Shown in pieces: positions 29,468-30,435 of a DNA stretch of 30,435 bases. Made by a program: the position numbers and the translations under genes. The stretch covers positions 1 to 30,435 of the forward strand of contig JAGGVW010000032.1 of the NCBI GenBank assembly GCA_021157805.1. The letters are read 5' to 3'. The DNA comes from a bacterium. GTDB taxonomy: Bacteria > Ratteibacteria > UBA8468 > B48-G9 > JAFGKM01. Positions within the stretch are counted from its first letter, which is position 1. Each line of letters starts with the position of its first letter. The notes under the pieces were generated by a model. It was not told where the DNA came from. It searched no databases and worked only from the letters and a program-made list of their open reading frames with translations.

Positions 29468-30133
29468 TCACAGAAACACAAAAAAAGTCGCTTTTGCGAT
29501 CTCTGCTTCTAATATATTTGTTAAATCCTTCTTTATTTGAACTTCCCCTCTTCTTACTTCTTTTTCTGTTTCTAAAAACAAGGTATAAATCTTTAGCATA
29601 ATTTTCTGCACCTTATCCAATAAAAATATGTTATGTATCATCATTGTCTTTAAAAACATTCTTTTTAATATTCCTTTTTCTCTATTGGACTTCTGAAATT
29701 CTTGCCATACCATATCTTTAAATTCTAAAAATATTTTTTGAAGTTGCTTTACTTCTTTTTTAAACTTTGAATAATATGCTTTTCTAATTTCTTTAAAAAC
29801 AGGTTCTAAAATTTTTGTCGCAAACTTTACAGCCAAACTCTCTGACAATCCCATAATACGTTTCTCTCTAATTAAATCCTCCCTATCAATTTCTATACGA
29901 ATATCCCTCGTATTTTTCCCTTTATAAAGCTTTACTACAATATCATAATCACTTGGAAAATTTTTATCCTTCTTTCTTATCTTTACATTTTTAAAAAGTA
30001 AAACTTCTATTTTAGGTAGATAAAAGAAAGCAAAATTATCTTTCATTGTGAATTTAACTAAACCTTTTTCTATCTCATAATTAAGATATTTATCTTCCAT
30101 AGTTGCCAATTTATTCTGAAAATAAAAAATCAT
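29468..30133 (-). CDS. Hypothetical helical early protein
   Basis: 221 residues; ATG 30133 follows AAGGAGGTAAGAAAAA and overlaps the upstream stop (ATGA). The N-terminal 90 residues are beta-forming ('KGLVKFTMKDNFAFFYLPKI', 'YDIVVKLYKGKNTRDIRIEI') and the remainder is long basic helices ('FKEIRKAYYSKFKKEVKQLQ', 'LDKVQKIMLKIYTLFLETEK'). No motif that I recognise. Immediate upstream position to RusA suggests a role in recombination or replication, but this is context only. Confidence 0.7.
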   Translation of the reverse strand: MIFYFQNKLATMEDKYLNYEIEKGLVKFTMKDNFAFFYLPKIEVLLFKNVKIRKKDKNFPSDYDIVVKLYKGKNTRDIRIEIDREDLIREKRIMGLSESLAVKFATKILEPVFKEIRKAYYSKFKKEVKQLQKIFLEFKDMVWQEFQKSNREKGILKRMFLKTMMIHNIFLLDKVQKIMLKIYTLFLETEKEVRRGEVQIKKDLTNILEAEIAKATFFVFL

Positions 30134-30309
30134 TTTTTCTTACCTCCTTTTTTATTCAAATCCGTCTTTTTTAAGAAATCCAATAATGCTTTTGCGGTTC
30201 TTTTTGAAAGATATATTGTTGCTGATGCATCATCATACTGTATTTTTAATGCTGAATTTGGTAAATCTTTATCGTATTTAAAAATCACATCTTTTAATTT
30301 CTTTTTCAC
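30130..30309 (-). CDS. Small hypothetical protein, GTG start
   Basis: 59 residues beginning with GTG 30309 after GGAGGTGAGGAATAA; an in-frame TAA sits directly before the GTG, so no ATG can be used. Sequence 'MKKKLKDVIFKYDKDLPNSA' then 'LKIQYDDASATIYLSKRTAK' and 'ALLDFLKKTDLNKKGGKKK'. Its last codons contain the ribosome binding site of the next gene and the ATGA junction couples them. No family recognised. Early-region context. Confidence 0.65.
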   Translation of the reverse strand: MKKKLKDVIFKYDKDLPNSALKIQYDDASATIYLSKRTAKALLDFLKKTDLNKKGGKKK

Positions 30310-30325
30310 TTATTCCTCACCTCCT

Positions 30326-30435
30326 TTATTCTGGATATGGTCTTAATGGATTAGTTGCAAAAGGATTATCATAAAAAGAATTATTAGATGTTTTATTTAC
30401 TTTTCTTTTCTCTTTTTTTATCCAATCTTTAACAG
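30326..30435 (-). CDS. C-terminal end of an upstream gene (partial)
   Basis: Open from the window edge to TAA at 30328-30326; at least 35 residues ('VKDWIKKEKRKVNKTSNNSF...NPLRPYPE'). Polar, basic tail with proline-rich end, typical of the end of a larger DNA-handling or structural protein. Its stop sits inside the ribosome binding region of the next small gene (AATAAAGGAGG). Too little is visible to identify it. Confidence 0.55.
   Translation of the reverse strand, partial: VKDWIKKEKRKVNKTSNNSFYDNPFATNPLRPYPE

Noticed and set aside
1..30435. tRNA, rRNA and CRISPR array
   Set aside because: No cloverleaf with a T-arm GGTTC motif, no rRNA-like stretch and no regular repeat-spacer series was seen on either strand.

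Overview
The window is most of a tailed-phage genome or prophage (Caudoviricetes, long-tailed siphovirus-like plan). It is AT-rich, roughly one third G+C by eye, with Shine-Dalgarno sequences of the AGGAGG type in front of almost every gene. Its host is probably a diderm bacterium: the phage encodes a lipoprotein with a normal lipobox and several Sec-type signal peptides. I cannot name the host genus. No integrase, rRNA, tRNA or CRISPR array is visible, so I cannot tell a free phage from a prophage.

Layout. Positions 1-1638 form a short rightward unit. A consensus sigma-70 promoter is followed by a structured leader, a 36-codon peptide, two cysteine-containing small proteins each closed by an intrinsic terminator, and an excisionase-like HTH protein. 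Everything else is leftward, so the genes are met in functional order from the right end. From 30435 to 28534 lie recombination and regulatory genes: RusA-type resolvase, DUF2292-like protein and a small sigma-region-2-like protein. From 28410 to 20175 come the ParB/DNA-methyltransferase, small and large terminase, portal fused to a MuF domain, prohead protease fused to extra domains, and the HK97-fold capsid, ended by a G-tract terminator. From 20123 to 18394 is a glycosyltransferase cassette plus two tiny proteins. From 18392 to 11399 are the head-tail connector, neck and tail-completion proteins, tail tube, the G/GT tail chaperones with a -1 frameshift, tape measure and tail hub. From 11405 to 6889 lie receptor-binding and tail-fibre type proteins. 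From 6892 to 3608 there is an unusual run of exported proteins (EF-hand protein, TPR protein, repeat plus putative barrel protein, lipoprotein). From 3598 to 1643 are lysis and terminal genes, including a GH108-type endolysin.

Most leftward genes overlap or are separated by a few bases (ATGA and TAATG junctions), which implies a long late operon with translational coupling. Regulation looks RNA-based in several places: a hairpin covering the ribosome binding site of the sigma-like gene, a perfect 13-bp hairpin before an exported protein, a hairpin between protease and capsid, a GC-rich three-hairpin element before the methyltransferase, and a dispersed 13-19 base repeat on the leftward strand.

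Points that stand out are the likely AUU start of the methyltransferase beside the GC-rich element, the exported-protein cluster with a seven-fold 15-residue repeat, a tandem N-terminal fragment beside the glycosyltransferase together with a domain it shares with a small neighbour, and the sigma-like regulator with its possible site family.
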